64,000 bases of DNA, taken from NCBI RefSeq assembly GCF_026745355.1, contig NC_079202.1:56923655-56987654 (forward strand). Direction: 5' to 3'. The DNA comes from Beta vulgaris subsp. vulgaris. Its lineage: Eukaryota; Streptophyta; Magnoliopsida; Caryophyllales; Amaranthaceae. Every line of letters starts with the position of its first letter. Within the stretch, counting starts at the first letter, position 1. Of this stretch, positions 49,280-60,601 are shown piece after piece. Under the pieces are notes generated by a model. It was given only the letters and a program-made list of their open reading frames with translations. It did no database searches and was not told the DNA's origin. Both the position numbers and the translations under genes were made by a program.

Positions 49280-50445
49280 GTTCACTTGTCCATCTCTTTT
49301 ATTTTTTTTTAAGTTTAATACATTAATTTGAGGGAGTGACTCAAACTGTTACCTCCGTTTTCTCAAACCAAAAATTGACCTAAGAATATAAAAATTTAAA
49401 TTTTAGGGGTTCATTCATCATCATATGTCCTTTTGTACCATGTGTATAGTATATTGAAGATAAATTTTCCTCATTTGTTCATTGACTTTCTTTTTTTTTA
49501 CATTTTGCTCATTTGCATAATTTCAAATGAGCAATGAGGAAAAAAAAAAATCTTGGGTGTACCATGGTCACGAATATACAGAAGTGTATGCTAAAATTTT
49601 TGGATTCTAAATTGTCATTCCGTTCGTTTCTTATAGAATTGTCATATTTCTTCCATTTTATTTTTAATGAAACGCATTGGGTTGAAAAGGAGAGAGATAG
49701 AGAAAACGAAATTGAGGGACCCATATTATATGGAGAGAAATAGAAAGAAGAGAAAACCAAATAAAATCACGTTTTATTAATTTAAAACGACATAAAATGA
49801 TAATTTTTCATTTCTTTTAGAGCAGAAAAGTATGTGACTTTTAATTTCAAGTATATACTTTAATCATTACTATTTTTATTATATTTGTATAAGATATTTA
49901 TATGTTGATGAGAATTTAATTTATAAAAAATTGACCTGAGATATCAAAAAAACAATTATTTGAGGGAGGGAGTACATTATTTCATGTATTTACTATGGTG
50001 TAGTACATAACAAAATTATTAGGGGTCATTAGGTTTAATATATGAGTAATAAGTTGGCTATGTTTAGCAATATTAGATGAAATAAATTAAAATTGATAAG
50101 TTAACTGAAACTAATAAGATAAAGTTGAACTGACAAGGTATTAGAACTATAAGGTAGCTAGTGAGTTTATTTGTTCGGCAAAATTAGTTGCTTAAGTTAA
50201 TAAATTATTTTGACAAAATTAGTTGTTATCAAAATTTTAAGAAGATTATCCAAAATTCCAACCAGTCACCATTTTTAAAAAGGTAAAAATTTAACTTATC
50301 ATCTAAGTCATTTTAACCACTTGAAATTTTATTTAAGTTACTCACCATACACTACTATTCATTTTAACACCTAAAATATGTTAGCAACTTATCATTTAAG
50401 GTAACTAAAATGCTTCCTCAAACAAAGCTGTTAATAACAATATAA

Positions 50446-50710
50446 CTAGTTATTAGGCCCGGGCTATGTCCCGGGTAAGAAAATTTTCATTTATTAATAT
50501 TGTACTTTGATATGATAACACTAAATACAACTTGGTCTAGTGGTTAAAACTTTAGTACATGAACTTGAGGTCACAGGATCAAAACCTATACTATGCAGTT
50601 TCTATTTTTTTTTTTATTGTACATGGATTACGTGAACTAAAACTCCCTATGGAGAGCGCCACGTGTCACCGTTCCTGGTTTACGCACGCCTTTTAATATA
50701 TTAGTATAGA
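50446..50710 (-). mobile_element. Short Helitron-like element, locus B
   Basis: Counterpart of 17965-18228, with the TCTATACTAATATA start, the CCCGGGACATAGCCCGGG dyad and a CTAG end on the minus strand. It sits in the GLP intron, ending 82 bases before exon 2. Confidence 0.75.
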
Positions 50711-50792
50711 TACCCTTAAAAAAAATTATCACCATAGTATTTCTGTTTTATATACCTATCCTTATGCTAAGTGATTCCCTTTTCAATTACAG

Positions 50793-51385
50793 CATTCACT
50801 AATGGAAAATTTTGCAAGGATCCAAAGTACGTGACAATAAATGATTTCTTGTACAAAGGGTTTAACATACCTGGAGACACAAACAACACTCAAGGAGCAA
50901 ATGCCACACTAGTCGACATCAACCTATGCCCCGCAGTCAACACACTAGGGGTTTCCATCGCTCGTGTAGACTTCGGACCCTTTGGTCTTAACACTCCGCA
51001 TTTTCATCCTCTAGGTTCGGAGATGTTCGCGGTGTTAGAGGGCACCCTATATGCCGGATTTGTGACCACTAAAAACAAACTCTACGACACCATTGTTAAG
51101 AAGGGCGATGTAATCGTCTTTCCACAAGGTTTAATCCACTTTCAACTCAATCTTGGGGAGACAAATGCTGTGGCAATTGCCTCATTTGGCAGCCAAAATC
51201 CTGGACGAGTAAATGTTGCTAATAGTATTTTTGGAAGTACACCACCTATTTTTGATGATGTTCTTACCAAGGCATTTCAAGTGAATGAGAACGCAATTGA
51301 GCAATTCCGAGCTCAGTATTCGAAAGATAACGTAACCGATGCCAAGAGGACGGTTCTAAGGTTGTTATCTCAGTTTACTTCATAA
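50793..51385 (+). CDS. Germin-like protein exon 2, intact cupin domain
   Basis: The acceptor TTACAG precedes the exon; 196 codons plus stop follow the split Ala codon. With the exon at 45727, numbering gives His121, His123 and Glu128 in GLNTPHFHPLGSEMFAVLEG and His167 in PQGLIHFQLN, the full Mn site of germins. The Asn of NTLG and GLN are present. Potential N-glycosylation sites are in TNNTQ and ANATL. It is nearly identical to the broken exon at 18311-18896. Family role: secreted wall cupin (oxalate oxidase and/or superoxide dismutase). Whether the gene is functional depends on which exon 1 is used: 45727 (intact) or 49124 (frameshifted). Confidence 0.9.
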
Positions 51386-51653
51386 AGCTAATTCAATTCT
51401 TTGGATGGTGTAGTTGGAGCAAATTAAGTGGTAATGAAGGATTAATATGTTGTTTATGGTACTATTATCCTAATATAGTGAGCCTTAAGAATTTTTTTTT
51501 AAGGCTATGCTAATATGCTATTATTGTTGGGAAATGTTTAATTCGCAATTCTCTTTTGAAGCTAATAAATTGGGGATAAGATATCCGCGTACATGTGATG
51601 ACAATTTTTGTTGGAGTTGTATATCACCTATATATATAAGTTATGATGACTTT

Positions 51654-51659
51654 AATAAA
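51654..51659 (+). terminator. Candidate poly(A) signal of the GLP
   Basis: AATAAA about 270 bases after the stop codon. The locus A copy has the same word near 19087. Plant poly(A) signals are weak, so this is only a candidate. Confidence 0.3.
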
Positions 51660-51849
51660 TGATAACATTTCTTATTATAGATCTTAATGTTGTATGGTGA
51701 TTCCTTAGCATATGATGATCATTTCTTAATGTTGTTAGATGATGATATCTACATGTATTAATCCATAACCACTTATCATCAATGAATTAGTTTTAAGATA
51801 TTGCTTCTCTAAAATAATAAATGGATTTTCCGTGTATGGGTGCGAGTGT

Positions 51850-52102
51850 TGTTAGAGATACGAGATATAATCAGTATCGGAAAATATATGTATGATATAT
51901 TTTCCATATTGATATTATTAAGAGAATAATATATTTAGGTTTAAATATGTTAAGATATTATATTTAGTGAATAATTTACGGTTATGATAGTATATCTTTT
52001 AGGAAGATTGTTTCCTATGTTACCTTAGGTTTTGTATAAATACTCTACCTATTGATAAATAATATAAAAGCCATACTATTAACCCTTTACCCAAATTTGT
52101 CA
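51850..52102 (+). repeat. 5' LTR of TRIM-like element
   Basis: Contains a TATA-like TATAAATACTC in its right part (52035) and ends TTTGTCA next to the primer binding site. Confidence 0.88.
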
Positions 52103-53048
52103 TGGTATCAAGAGCAGGTTAGATCTTGAAATAGTCCAAAGAAAATTATCTCCTGCCGGTAGATTGACACATCAATTCCACCGGCAGGATTCACCGACAC
52201 TCATAAAAATACAGTTTTTTTTTTTGCTTCCGCAAATCTTATTTTTTGTGTGTTTTCTCATAAAATACACATCAAATAGGCTCGGTGAATTTTGAGTTGC
52301 GGAATTCTAGCAGTGATAATGATAACTTCTTCTTTCTTTTCTTTTGAAGGGAAGTGATGACATCTTATTTAATGTGCCTTGCTCCAAGTCTGTCTTTCAT
52401 GCCACAAAAGGACTTGCTGCCAATATACTTGGTTTTCTTCTACTTCCTCTGCCTCATTAATTTGGCACGTAGTACTTTGATGAATCAACTCATCTATTTC
52501 ATATTTCAACTTATTATTCTTGATTACCTTATCGGATCACATGCATCCAAAATTTCCCTCTTGCTTCGTTAATTAAGTAATGCTGCAGGCTGCTGTGTTA
52601 CAACTTACAAGGGTTGGTTGGTGTTTGACTATCTTTTTAACCATAAGATTCCTCCACAAAAAGTTTCGGCTCTTCTGTGTCGTGAGATAGGGATTATTGG
52701 TTCTCCTTGTGTCATGAGACAAGGTTTTTTAATTGATTTGAGTGTGGTTTGCTCTGAAAAACCAATAATATTTGATTGGAGCACGATTTTGCTCAGAAAA
52801 AACCAAAATACGACGAGTTCGAGAAAAAGAGACGTTCTCGTTGTAATGTTATATTTACAGGTTCGAAAAACATACGTTCTTGTTTGGTTGATGATTGATG
52901 GATTCGAAGATGAACGTTCTCATCATTCAAAAAAAAAAAATTTTTTTTTTTGAAATCGACGTCACAAGCATAGTGCATCTCGGCTTCAACAAAGAGAAGA
53001 ATTTCCAATCGCAACATTCATGTTACTGCCGTTACGATTGCAGGAGGG

Positions 53049-53309
53049 TGTTAGAGATACGAGATATAATCAGTATCGGAAAATATATGTATGATATATT
53101 TTCCATATTGATATTATTAAGAGAATAATATATTTAGGTTTAATTATGTTAAGATATTATTTAGTGAATAATGTATGGTTATGATTGTATATCTTTTAGG
53201 AAGATTGTTTCCTATCGTATGTTACCTTAGGTTTTGTATAAATACTCTACCTATTAATAAATAATATAAAAGATATACTATTAATCCTTTACCCCAAATA
53301 AATTTGTCA
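53049..53309 (+). repeat. 3' LTR of TRIM-like element
   Basis: Nearly identical to the 5' LTR except for small indels (for example AAATAAATTTG against AAATTTG near the end). Confidence 0.88.
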
Positions 53310-53439
53310 CGTGTGCACGTGTGTGTCGATGGATTTGGGGTGGGTGAATGGGTGGGGTAGGTTTAAGTTCATATGATCAGAAGCACCCTTATAGCGAGAA
53401 CTCTAAGAACCGCTTAAGTGTTCTCATTTTACGAAGATT

Positions 53440-53680
53440 TCGCTCATTTCACAATGTTTTTCCTCATCTTATGTTTTTGCTTATTTAACATTTTTATGCT
53501 CATTTCACAACATTTTTTTGCTTATTTTACGTGTTGCTCATTTTACGCTTTTGCTCATTAACTTTTTTATGCTTATTTTACGTTTTTTCATTTTACAATT
53601 TTTGCTCATTTTACGTTTTCACACATTTAATGTTTTCTACACATTTTAAATTCTTCCACATTTTTTTTACTCGGTTTATG
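53440..53680 (+). repeat. Degenerate TTTTGCTCATTTTACG repeat, locus B
   Basis: Counterpart of 19480-19720. It continues without interruption through the site where locus A has the 1.4 kb CACTA. Confidence 0.7.
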
Positions 53681-53752
53681 AAGTGTTTGCTGATTTTTAG
53701 TGAATCTCACCATAAAAGGATTCTCATTAGAATCCAAACCGTATATATATAA

Positions 53753-54174
53753 CTAGAATTTTTTGCACGCGATGCGTGCTTGAATATTTTTCGAAACAGA
53801 ATCCCGATTTTCTTCGGCATAAGAGTCAAAATTTGTGAGTTCTTGAGAACAATGATTTGTAAGTGAATTTTGTGAATGTTTTTTTTTATGTATTGACGCC
53901 CTATTATATTACTTTTGGTTTGTAAGTTAATTTTTAGTTTTTTGTAAAATTTAGTGATTTGTGTGATTTCTTGAACGTGATTTAGAAAGGAATTTGTAAA
54001 GTTTCCTAAGATAAGTGATTTGGGAGCGATGTTGAAATGTAATTTCCGGTAGCTTTGTTTGAATCCCCATTTTGATATTGATATTATTTTTGTAATTTAG
54101 TAAGGGAAAGGGGGGCAAAATAGTCAGTTCAAAAGAGGACACCATAGGTCCCCCCTTCCCTTATATAATAGAGA
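53753..54174 (-). mobile_element. Helitron-like element, locus B
   Basis: Counterpart of 21233-21825 with the same ends (minus strand TCTCTATTATATAAG ... GCACGCATCGCGTGC ... CTAG) and host A|T. It is about 170 bases shorter inside. Confidence 0.77.
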
Positions 54175-55242
54175 TAAATAAAACACTTACCATTTTAATT
54201 AGATCATTTCAAAATAAATAAACTGTTACTTTATTTAATTTGGTATTTTCTTCTCTCATCACACAAATCCATCTTTTTCTTTCTTTCTATCTCCCTCATC
54301 TCCTAAATCCCATATCATGGCCCTACGTTTTATTTAAAACAGAACAGATGAAATATATACTTTAGCGTGTAAATCCACACATAAACTTGCTGAAAACTCT
54401 ATAATGGTATAAGAAATGGTGGAGTATTTTATTAATATTGATTAAAGGACTTTTCAAACATGTGCCACAAGGCATAGATTAAAATTTTCAAGATATCATT
54501 ATCAACGAAAATTATTCAACAAGATTCTATCTAGTGATAATAAATATAAATAAATACTAAAAATATAGTGATAATCATGCAAAAACTATAATTTGTTTGG
54601 ATTTTGAAATGAAAACTTTTTTGTATAATGAGTAATATATTATATAGGAATTTTGATATTCTTAACATATGCCTTGTGGTTCATGGCTACATGCAACTAG
54701 CTACCAAGAGTTCAAGACCTTACACTTATTTTAAAATATTAAAAAAAAATAAAGCAAATTAAATTAATTGGTATAGAATTGGTACACAAATAATAAAACA
54801 ATCACGCAAGAAGGAAAGGGCAGGTTATTGGATTGAATATACTTAATTAGTAAGATTTGGAAGACTGGTTATTTTTTCTATCTTAAAATTTGATAAAATA
54901 TGAGCACGTACGGTACATGGTAGTTGAGAATTGAGATATTTGTTTTTGCTAGACATTAGAAAATGATGAATATTAGTAGTATATATTCCATATTGATTTT
55001 TAGGATAATGACTATTATGAGTAGGATCTATTATGGAAGTACTGCAAGGTTTCGTTTTTTTAGATTGAGAGAATTTGACTTGAACTGAACTAAAATAATA
55101 ATAATGAATATAATAATTTTTAATATTAATATTAAAAATAAATATAACATAATACTCCCTCTGTTGTCTTTTATTGTGTCTGTATTCCCCATTAGAAAAT
55201 TTAAATATGTTATTACTATTTTGAATCCTTCTATAAATAATA

Positions 55243-55502
55243 CTCCCTCTGTTTTTTTTTTATCTTTCTCACTTGGAATCTTGACACTATTCATGCATAG
55301 AGAGAATCTTCTCAAATGTTCTCAATTTATAAGAAAAAACATAGTCATGTGGGGTCTTGTTTGATTCGTCTCAATTAGTACTTTATTAATATTCAATCAT
55401 TATAATTTTTACAAATATATAATGAAAGATATTTAAGTTTTAAAACGTGCATTGGAAGACGCGCACAGAAAAGTAGGAATGATAAAAAAAAAACAGAGGG
55501 AG
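55243..55502 (+). mobile_element. MITE, CTCCCTCTGT family, insertion 1
   Basis: Ends are CTCCCTCTGTTTTTTT and its inverse, with TA on both sides. Locus A at about 22998 reads AAATAATATAATTTAT, the empty site. It is about 95% identical to the inverted copy at 55993. Confidence 0.9.
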
Positions 55503-55572
55503 TATAATTTATCAATTAAATTTCCGATTAGTTTTGTGTTGTAATAAATGTGTTTACACTATTTAGTACGTA

Positions 55573-55835
55573 CTCCCTCTATATTTTTTTATCTTTTTCA
55601 CTTAGAATCTTGACACTATTCATAATTAGGGAGAGTTTTTTAGATTTTTCTCAATATATAAGAAAAAATGTAGTCATGCGGGGTCTTGTTCGATTCGTCT
55701 CAATAAGTACTTTATTATTACTATTCAATTATTATCATTTTTACTAATATGAAATGAAAGATATTTAATGTAAAATAAGTGCATTGGCAACGTGCAAAGT
55801 CAAAATAGGAAAGATAAAAAAAAATACAAAGGGAG
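55573..55835 (+). mobile_element. MITE, CTCCCTCTGT family, shared copy
   Basis: Ends are CTCCCTCTATATTT and TACAAAGGGAG, with TA flanks. It matches 23066-23333 in locus A, so it is older than the duplication. Confidence 0.8.
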
Positions 55836-55992
55836 TACTCATTTTTTTACCTTTTAACCCCTCAAATTTTTGTCTGATTGGTTCTCTAACATAAAGTACC
55901 TCAAAGAGCAATAAATATGTTCACTAATTTGCAGTTACTTTACTCTTTTACCCCTCAAACTTTTTATATCATTGGTTGCCTAACATAGAATA

Positions 55993-56251
55993 CTCCCTCT
56001 GTTTTTTTTTATCATTCCTACTTTGACTTTGCACGTTTGCCAATGCACGTTTTAAAACTTAAATATCTTTCATTATATATTAGTAAAAATTATAACGATT
56101 GAATTTTAATAAAGTACTAATTGAGACGAATCAAACAAGACCCCACATGACTATGTTTTTTCTTATAAATTGAGAACATTTGAGAAGATTCTCTCTATGC
56201 ATGAATAGTGTCAAGATTCTAAGTGAGAAAGATAAAAAAAAACAGAGGGAG
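55993..56251 (-). mobile_element. MITE, CTCCCTCTGT family, insertion 2
   Basis: Inverted relative to 55243-55502, with TA flanks. Locus A reads ATAGAATAACTCAAAGG at about 23492, the empty site. Confidence 0.9.
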
Positions 56252-56384
56252 TAACTCAAAAGGGTAATAATCTTTAATTTTTTGTTAATTTAATTTTATT
56301 TAATATAGTGGAATCTTGCCAATTTTTGAGTTGCATTAGTTTCTTCCTTGATTACAAATAGGAACGACAAAACAAAATGGAGAG

Positions 56385-56700
56385 AGTAATAATTAAAAAT
56401 AATAATTAATATTAATTATTAAATAATATTATAATAATAATACTATTAATAATATTTAATAATATAATAACAATTGTAATTTATAATAATTATATTTATT
56501 ATTATTAGTTTATATTATAATAATACTATTAATAATTATTATTATAATTATAATTATTATGATAGTAATATTAATAATAATTAAAAACAATAATAATAAT
56601 AAAAATATTAATAATAATAACAGTAATAATAATAGTAGTAGTAGTAATAGTAATAGCAGTAATAATAATAATAAAAAACCAGCAACAACAATAGTAGCAT
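56385..56700. repeat. TAA/TTA-rich low-complexity tract
   Basis: Almost pure AATAAT/ATTATT with later TAG/TAGTAG units; no coding potential. Confidence 0.85.
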
Positions 56701-56794
56701 TGAAATGAACTGAAGTGAGCTCAAATTAAACTGAACTTAAAATAAATGCAAAAGAACAAGGCCTAAGTGTCACTTTATAGTTTATTCCTTTTTA

Positions 56795-57206
56795 GGGGTT
56801 GTTTGGCAAAACTAGCGGTTCTAGTAGTTGTTAATTGTTACAGTAGCAGTAGATATTGAGGTAGTTGCTAATTGTCTACTAGTAGTTGTTAGAGACTAGC
56901 GTTTAAATTAAATGTTTAATTAGGAATCTTTGGCAAAAATAACCGTTGAGATTGTAAAATACAATAAATGACATTCATTATATAGTGTTTATTCGCTAAC
57001 CGCTACCAATAAATCTCAAACGTTACTTGTATTAACGTTCAACAACCGTTACCCATAATCTACTCCAATCACTACTCATAATCTACTCCAACTACTACAC
57101 GTTAATACAACTACTACCTCAACAAACACTCATAATTTTTTTAAGTAGCGTTTTGACATAGCCCAACCGCTACCCGCTACCTAAAATGCTATTGCCAAAC
57201 ATCACC
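56795..57206. mobile_element. Tourist-like MITE
   Basis: Ends are GGGGTTGTTTGGCAA and, inverted, GGTGATGTTTGGCAA, with TTA flanks (56792-56794, 57207-57209). Internal repeats of GTAGTTG / CAACTAC and CCGCTACC type occur in both orientations. Confidence 0.85.
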
Positions 57207-57507
57207 TTAATTTATAGTAAAGTTAACCTTTTTGTATTTAGGAAGTGCTAGCTATAGTTTAGATTCCTTGAACTAAACAAGGACCGCTTTTCTCCCTTCT
57301 AATTTAGCCAAACAAATAAATTATTATGGGAACTCTTATACGCAAGAGACGGTTTTATGATAACCTTATATATTGTTCTTAATTAAAAGAAAAGATATCT
57401 TGTTGCGGAAGTGATTTATTACTTCTTGGTAGGGTTAGACATTCAAAATGCTTACCATAGCGTAGGACGGTAATTATATCAAGACTAGTTAGTTCAATCA
57501 TTGAACA

Positions 57508-58026
57508 CTAGCCTTCATATGCACGCGATGCGTGCGTTAATTTCAAAATTTGTTATTCTATTAGAGACTCCATTCGTACTTTATTTATGATTAAACTTAA
57601 ATGTGAAAAATTCAACAATTAGATGAATTTAGATATATTATTCGCTAATATAAAAAAATAAAAAGGTTGTCAGTGATGGTTAACATTATTTTTTTGTGAA
57701 TGAATATTGAACAGAAAGAACAAAAATAATGAGTTGGTTTAACTGAATTAAAGAGTATCAAAGGTAGTGAATGTTCATACTTTTCATGTGCACGTTATGT
57801 ATGCCATCTTTTTTTATAAGGTATAAATATTTTGTCCATTTAATTTTTGATTGAAGTATTTGATGCATATACCATTTTAAACTTGTTTTAAATGGCAAGT
57901 TGGAATGAGAATTATTAAATGATTTGCTTTTGTAATTTTTTTATTCCATTAATTAGATCATTAAGGGTATTTTGGTCACTTCAAAAGAGGACACCACACC
58001 TCCTCCCTTGGCTTATATAATAGAGA
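57508..58026 (-). mobile_element. Helitron-like element, third copy
   Basis: Minus-strand start TCTCTATTATATAAGCC; 3' side has the perfect dyad GCACGCATCGCGTGC, then a short spacer and CTAG, with host A|T. It is outside the duplicated segment. Confidence 0.75.
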
Positions 58027-58069
58027 TATATAGGACCTATTTGGTTAAGCGATAATATATAGTGATAAT

Positions 58070-58359
58070 TAGGGGTGTTCAAAAATATTTGATCTCAATT
58101 ATTCAATCTAAAATCCGCCGATCCGATCCGAAATTTCGGATATTCGATCCGATTTTAAGATTTCGGATATTTCGGATAAGAAATCTGAAAAAAATCGGGT
58201 TTTCGAATCGGATACAGATGGTAAGTTTTCAAGAATATCAAGGGTCCGATCCGAAAATATGGTGATCCGATCCGAAAACCCGATGATCCGATCCGAAAAT
58301 TTCAGATCGGATTCGGATTGCAATTCCTCCGATCCGATATCCGAAATTGAACACCCCTA
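58070..58359. mobile_element. hAT-type MITE with 8 bp duplication
   Basis: Ends are TAGGGGTGTTCAA and its inverse TTGAACACCCCTA, flanked by the exact 8 bp duplication GTGATAAT (58062-58069, 58360-58367). The interior is built from GATCCGATCCGAAA and TTTCGGAT words in both orientations. No coding capacity. Confidence 0.92.
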
Positions 58360-58367
58360 GTGATAAT

Positions 58368-59680
58368 AATGACACTTTGTTGGTAGGAAATTTTGTAAAT
58401 AAAATTAATAATTTCACACGTATAGATATCCTTAATAAATGTGTCTATTATTAAAATACCTTTTTTTCTTTCATAAAACAATTCTTCACCAATTTTCACG
58501 TTATAAGGGGCATTGACTGACAATGATAACTTATGAGGAAAAACACATATTTGAGGATATTTAATTATTTATAAGTTATCATCGTAAGTTGACATGTGAT
58601 ATTAATTCGTGAAAAATTATATACAAAGTCATTATCATTATTTTCATACATAAGTACTGCCTACCAAAGGAGTTGTTGATATAAGACAATATTACACTAA
58701 TATATTAGTGTGAGAGAGTGAATGAAGTACTCTTCTACGTACAACAATCACATGCAATAATAATTATTTTTTATATGTTATTACATCTCTGAAAGAAAGA
58801 TAAACTATGAAGCTTAGACTTCGTTTTGTTGGCGTAAAACATTTTCAATGTAAAATGATTTTCATGGAAAACAATTTAAAATGAAAAATACAATTTCAAA
58901 ATTACTTTTCTGTTATTTGATTCCATGTAAGAAAAATGGTGACATGAAAGGAAAATGAAAGGAAAAGCAAGCAGGTAGTGAAGAGAGATAAGGAAAAGGA
59001 AGGAAAACAATTTTCCCTTCATTTGAAAATGGAAATGGTTTTTCAACATTGACAGAGCAATTTTACTCTAAGAAAAATGTAAACCAAACAATGTAAAATT
59101 GAAAATAGAAGAAAACATACAGTTTTTCAAGAAAATATTTTCTGCCGTACTAAACTGACCCTGCCTTAGTTCAAACCGTTTAAAGCCTCAATGTTGAGGA
59201 ATTCCTAATAAGAAAGAACCAAATATGAGCGTACGTCCAAAAATATAGATGTGGATCTAGATATGCTTATTGACTCGACGTCTCCACCATTGTTATAATT
59301 TTGGTGCCTGGCCTCCACCATTGTTGTAGTGCTACCGAACGCATCATGTGCGTCTTTGTGAATTGTAATTGTCTTCTTATTGCAACTAGCTAGCTAGTCA
59401 AAGAGCGTGGCAACGACAGCTAATACCCCAAATCTCCAATAAATCAAACTGGCAATGGGGCATGTCATACACTCATACATTACTGATAGTAACCTTACAA
59501 ATTAAATGAAAATGCATATGTTTGGACATGAATAAATCACATGGATGTAAACATCTGCCATATCGTTTTTTTGAATAGGTTAAAAAAAACATTATATATG
59601 TTCCAACATTATACAACGCGATGAATATGGCTAACTATAATATAAAAAAACGTGAAAACAAATCAGAACCATGTAATCAA
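58368..59680. other. AT-rich spacer
   Basis: No gene seen. A stretch near 58825-59160 rich in GGAAAA/TTTTCC words looks like a further decayed element, but I could not find a convincing pair of ends. Confidence 0.4.
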
Positions 59681-59689
59681 CGTTCTCCC

Positions 59690-59830
59690 TCGATGTATGC
59701 CTCCTTTAGCTAATTGATCAGCTTCAATATTAGCGACCCTCCTATGGTGAAATTGGACACTTGTTTATAGCTTAAGAAAGATCATTCATAACCTCTATTG
59801 GCACCCACATTTGCTCAAAAAGTGCATAGA
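59690..59830 (-). pseudogene. LINE RNase H domain fragment
   Basis: On the minus strand the stretch VQFHHRRVANIEADQLAKGG (about 59757-59698) matches the C-terminal end of the RNase H domain of plant non-LTR retrotransposons and related RVT_3 proteins, including the Asp of EAD. Upstream, VPIEVMNDLS (near 59800) fits the same domain but is followed by a stop. It is a short remnant with no recognisable reverse transcriptase around it. Confidence 0.55.
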
Positions 59831-60601
59831 GTCTTACAATTTTCATTTTTCTATGAATAACTAGTTTTCCTTCATCTGCTCCATCTACGTTCCACTTTTA
59901 AGCAATATGTTGGTGGGATCTAATCAATGCAAGGCCTTGCTTCCAAATTAAACGCAACTAAAGTAGGGTACTATTGAGCTTTAAAAAAAAAAAGTTACTA
60001 TTGAGACATTGGACTCAAACTTTAATCCAACGACCCAATTTTAATCGTATTTTTTTATCTTTTTGACATCGATAAAATCTAGATAACGGAAATCAAACAA
60101 ACAAACACTAACAACCCACTAATGCTAGCACCACTTGTTAGGTCTGGGATTTTAATTGCATATTCAAGAAGAATCTTTCCCAACTAGGCATTAGGTTTTC
60201 AAACACCACAATATTTATGAGGTCTCTAATGGAAACTATAATTACATATATAAAACAAAAACTGGTATAAAGTTTCCTGTGAATATATATATATATATTA
60301 TATATATGTTTGTCTATGCATAGACCATAACTATATGTCAAAAATTTAATCTCAATAGGATGTTGTCAATTGTATAAATCAAGATTGTATCTCCAATGAA
60401 CGTACATAAAAGTCCTTTGCCTTTATTCTAAATCGCTAATGTCGAGTGTTAGTTGCTCTCGCAAAGTTTTTTTTTTTTTTTTACTTGTGGTAAACACAAA
60501 GTTGTTTTTTTTCATATCATTCTTTTTTCTGTCTATCCAAATTATTTTTTGACATCCATCAACTTCTTATAAAATTCCATTAACTAAAACTTAGTTATGT
60601 A

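Larger units (their letters stand above)
31227..49736 (+). repeat. Tandem array of GLP promoter/exon 1 modules, 7 units
   Basis: Unit starts (CAAGTTTGAGCCCC) are at 31227, 33876, 36531, 42968 and 46367. Two further units begin inside the CACTA element (about 38831 and 40724). The full unit (42968-46366, 3399 bp) has a 1.03 kb CACTA element, a G-run, a PIF-like element, GLP promoter, exon 1 and early intron. Shorter units (about 2.65 kb) lack promoter and exon 1; the shortest (about 1.89 kb) also lack the left end of the CACTA element. Units differ mainly by small indels and by the length of the G-run. Confidence 0.93.
51850..53309 (+). mobile_element. Short non-autonomous LTR retrotransposon (TRIM-like)
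   Basis: Two LTRs of about 255 bases (51850-52102, 53049-53309) start TGTTAGAGATACG and end TTTGTCA. TGGTATCAAGAGC, complementary to the initiator Met tRNA 3' end, follows the first LTR directly, and the purine-rich GCAGGAGGG precedes the second. Flanks are AGTGT and CGTGT, a 5 bp duplication with one later change: locus A reads GCGCGTGTGC at the empty site near 19330. The 946-base interior has no gag-pol, so it depends on other elements for movement. Confidence 0.9.
31146..56277. other. Segmental duplication, locus B
   Basis: Counterpart of locus A. Homology starts at or before ACTAATATGTGCGTCC (31146 versus base 7 of the window) and ends near 56277. The promoter/exon 1 part has expanded into the array at 31227-49736. 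B-only insertions are the LTR element at 51850 and the MITEs at 55243 and 55993. Confidence 0.85.
55048..56763. mobile_element. Tourist-like AT-rich element with nested MITEs
   Basis: The left end GGTTTCGTTTTTTTA and the inverted right end GGCCTTGTTCTTTTG are weakly complementary, with CAA on the left (TAA in locus A at 22774-22776) and TAA on the right. Three smaller MITEs lie inside it. Only the left part is present in locus A. The pairing of these two ends is an inference. Confidence 0.45.

Noticed and set aside
58038..58680. Larger Tourist-like element enclosing the hAT MITE (GGACCTATTTGGTTAAGC ... CTACCAAAGGAG)
   Set aside because: The ends are only partly complementary and no TAA/TTA duplication is visible.
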